From: Centroberyx gerrardi
Lineage: Eukaryota; Chordata; Actinopteri; Beryciformes; Berycidae
Length of the DNA stretch: 64,000 nt
Assembly: GCF_048128805.1 (NCBI RefSeq)
Contig: NC_136005.1
Span: 18,750,260 to 18,814,259, forward strand
Direction: 5' to 3'
Part shown: positions 63,339-64,000 of the stretch, one piece after another
Position numbering within the stretch: position 1 is the first letter of the stretch
How the letters are laid out: each line of letters opens with the position of its first letter
Notes under the pieces: generated by a model
Seen by the model: the letters and a program-made list of their open reading frames with translations, nothing else
Database searches by the model: none
What the model was told of the DNA's origin: nothing
Translations under genes and position numbers: made by a program

Positions 63339-63935
63339 CTAAGGCTGCAATGATTAGTCTATATATTCAACAAAATAGCAAATGTGTCTACGTGGATTTT
63401 TATCAGTGACACATCACATTACTAATGAATTTTCAGGCTGTATGTATGTGAAACACGTCAGTTCTTCATCAACGATGCAATCTGCAAAAGAAGTACTGGG
63501 TGGGAGCGCTGCTTGAAACGTCCAGCGGCCTGACATGCAGCAAGAAGGCAAAGAGGTTCAACTGAATCTGCAGGATCCCTGACAAAAGTTAGACCCTGAG
63601 TTTCTGAAGTCTGGGAATAGTTAAAAATGTAAATCTAACAGTACAATAGAGTATAACCTCTGCAATATAGAAATGGCTTTCCACAGCAACATTACACAAA
63701 CAATTTAAAACTAAAGTAGCGTTAAAGGAATAACAAGTACCAGCACAGTGCTATCTCAGGCTCATATTGGTTAAAGTGCAGTAGTGGTAATGATTAGGTT
63801 ATAGTGTCAGTTTCTATCATCTGGTGTGATGATGACAACGCAATGGCACTTATGTTTCTTTTTGGCTGTTGAATTGATTAATCACTAGAATAATTATCAA
63901 AATAGCTATTTAACAAACCAAGATTGTTGCAGCCC
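63339..63935. mobile_element. Inverted-repeat DNA element, about 600 bp
   Basis: The left end CTAAGGCTGCAATGATTAGT and the right end ATTGTTGCAGCCCTAG are inverted repeats. The flanks TTTAAACT and TTCAAACT match at 7 of 8 bases and may be a decayed target-site duplication (hAT-like). No transposase frame remains. Confidence 0.6.
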
Positions 63936-64000
63936 TAGTTCAAACTCATAGGGTTTAGCATACCAAGTTCACATGGGTCACTGATTACATGTCGATGGCA

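Larger units (their letters stand above)
51505..64000. other. Presumed rab6b intron 1
   Basis: I looked on the minus strand for exon 1 (coding for NPLRKFKLVFLGEQ-type sequence) and saw none, so the first exon probably lies past 64000. The stretch has no other supported gene. It contains LINE, microsatellite, DNA-transposon and palindrome features listed separately, plus AT-rich unique sequence. Confidence 0.55.

Overview
This window is vertebrate nuclear DNA, most likely from a teleost fish, probably a percomorph. The signs are split genes with GT-AG introns, long AT-rich introns and spacers, many CA/GT microsatellites, tRNA-type SINE and LINE remnants, and small inverted-repeat DNA elements typical of fish. 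Three protein genes and two tRNA genes could be read. The two recognisable protein genes, cep63 and rab6b, are orthologues of genes that lie close together on human 3q22, so this looks like a piece of that conserved block.

Layout. 1-9,891: spacer downstream of cep63, no gene recognised, with a perfect 23-bp hairpin at 4,470 and a SINE-like repeat near 7,530. 9,892-15,555 (minus): complete cep63, 14 coding exons whose phases all agree, 698 codons plus stop. 15,556-16,700: cep63 5' flank and probable promoter. 16,704 and 17,193 (plus): two tRNA-Pro genes that differ only at the first anticodon base. 19,004-20,347 (plus): a three-exon RING-finger gene that I cannot name, predicted 209 aa, with AATAAA at 20,687. 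22,825-51,504 (minus): rab6b, seven coding exons (codons 24-208 of a 208-codon protein) plus a probable 2.6-kb 3' UTR. Its first coding exon was not found and presumably lies beyond the right edge. 51,505-64,000 is therefore probably rab6b intron 1, which holds LINE reverse-transcriptase remnants, microsatellites, fish DNA-transposon remnants and a double palindrome.

The genes do not form an operon-like unit. Cep63 builds centrioles, Rab6b is a Golgi trafficking GTPase, and the RING protein is a probable ubiquitin ligase. The RING gene and rab6b are convergent, with about 2.1 kb between their presumed poly(A) signals. cep63 and the tRNA/RING side are divergent.

No wholly new system was found. 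The best leads are the unnamed RING gene, a candidate 96-nt cassette exon in cep63, the tRNA pair, a homeodomain/POU motif cluster beside rab6b exon 6, and several well-bounded small transposons.
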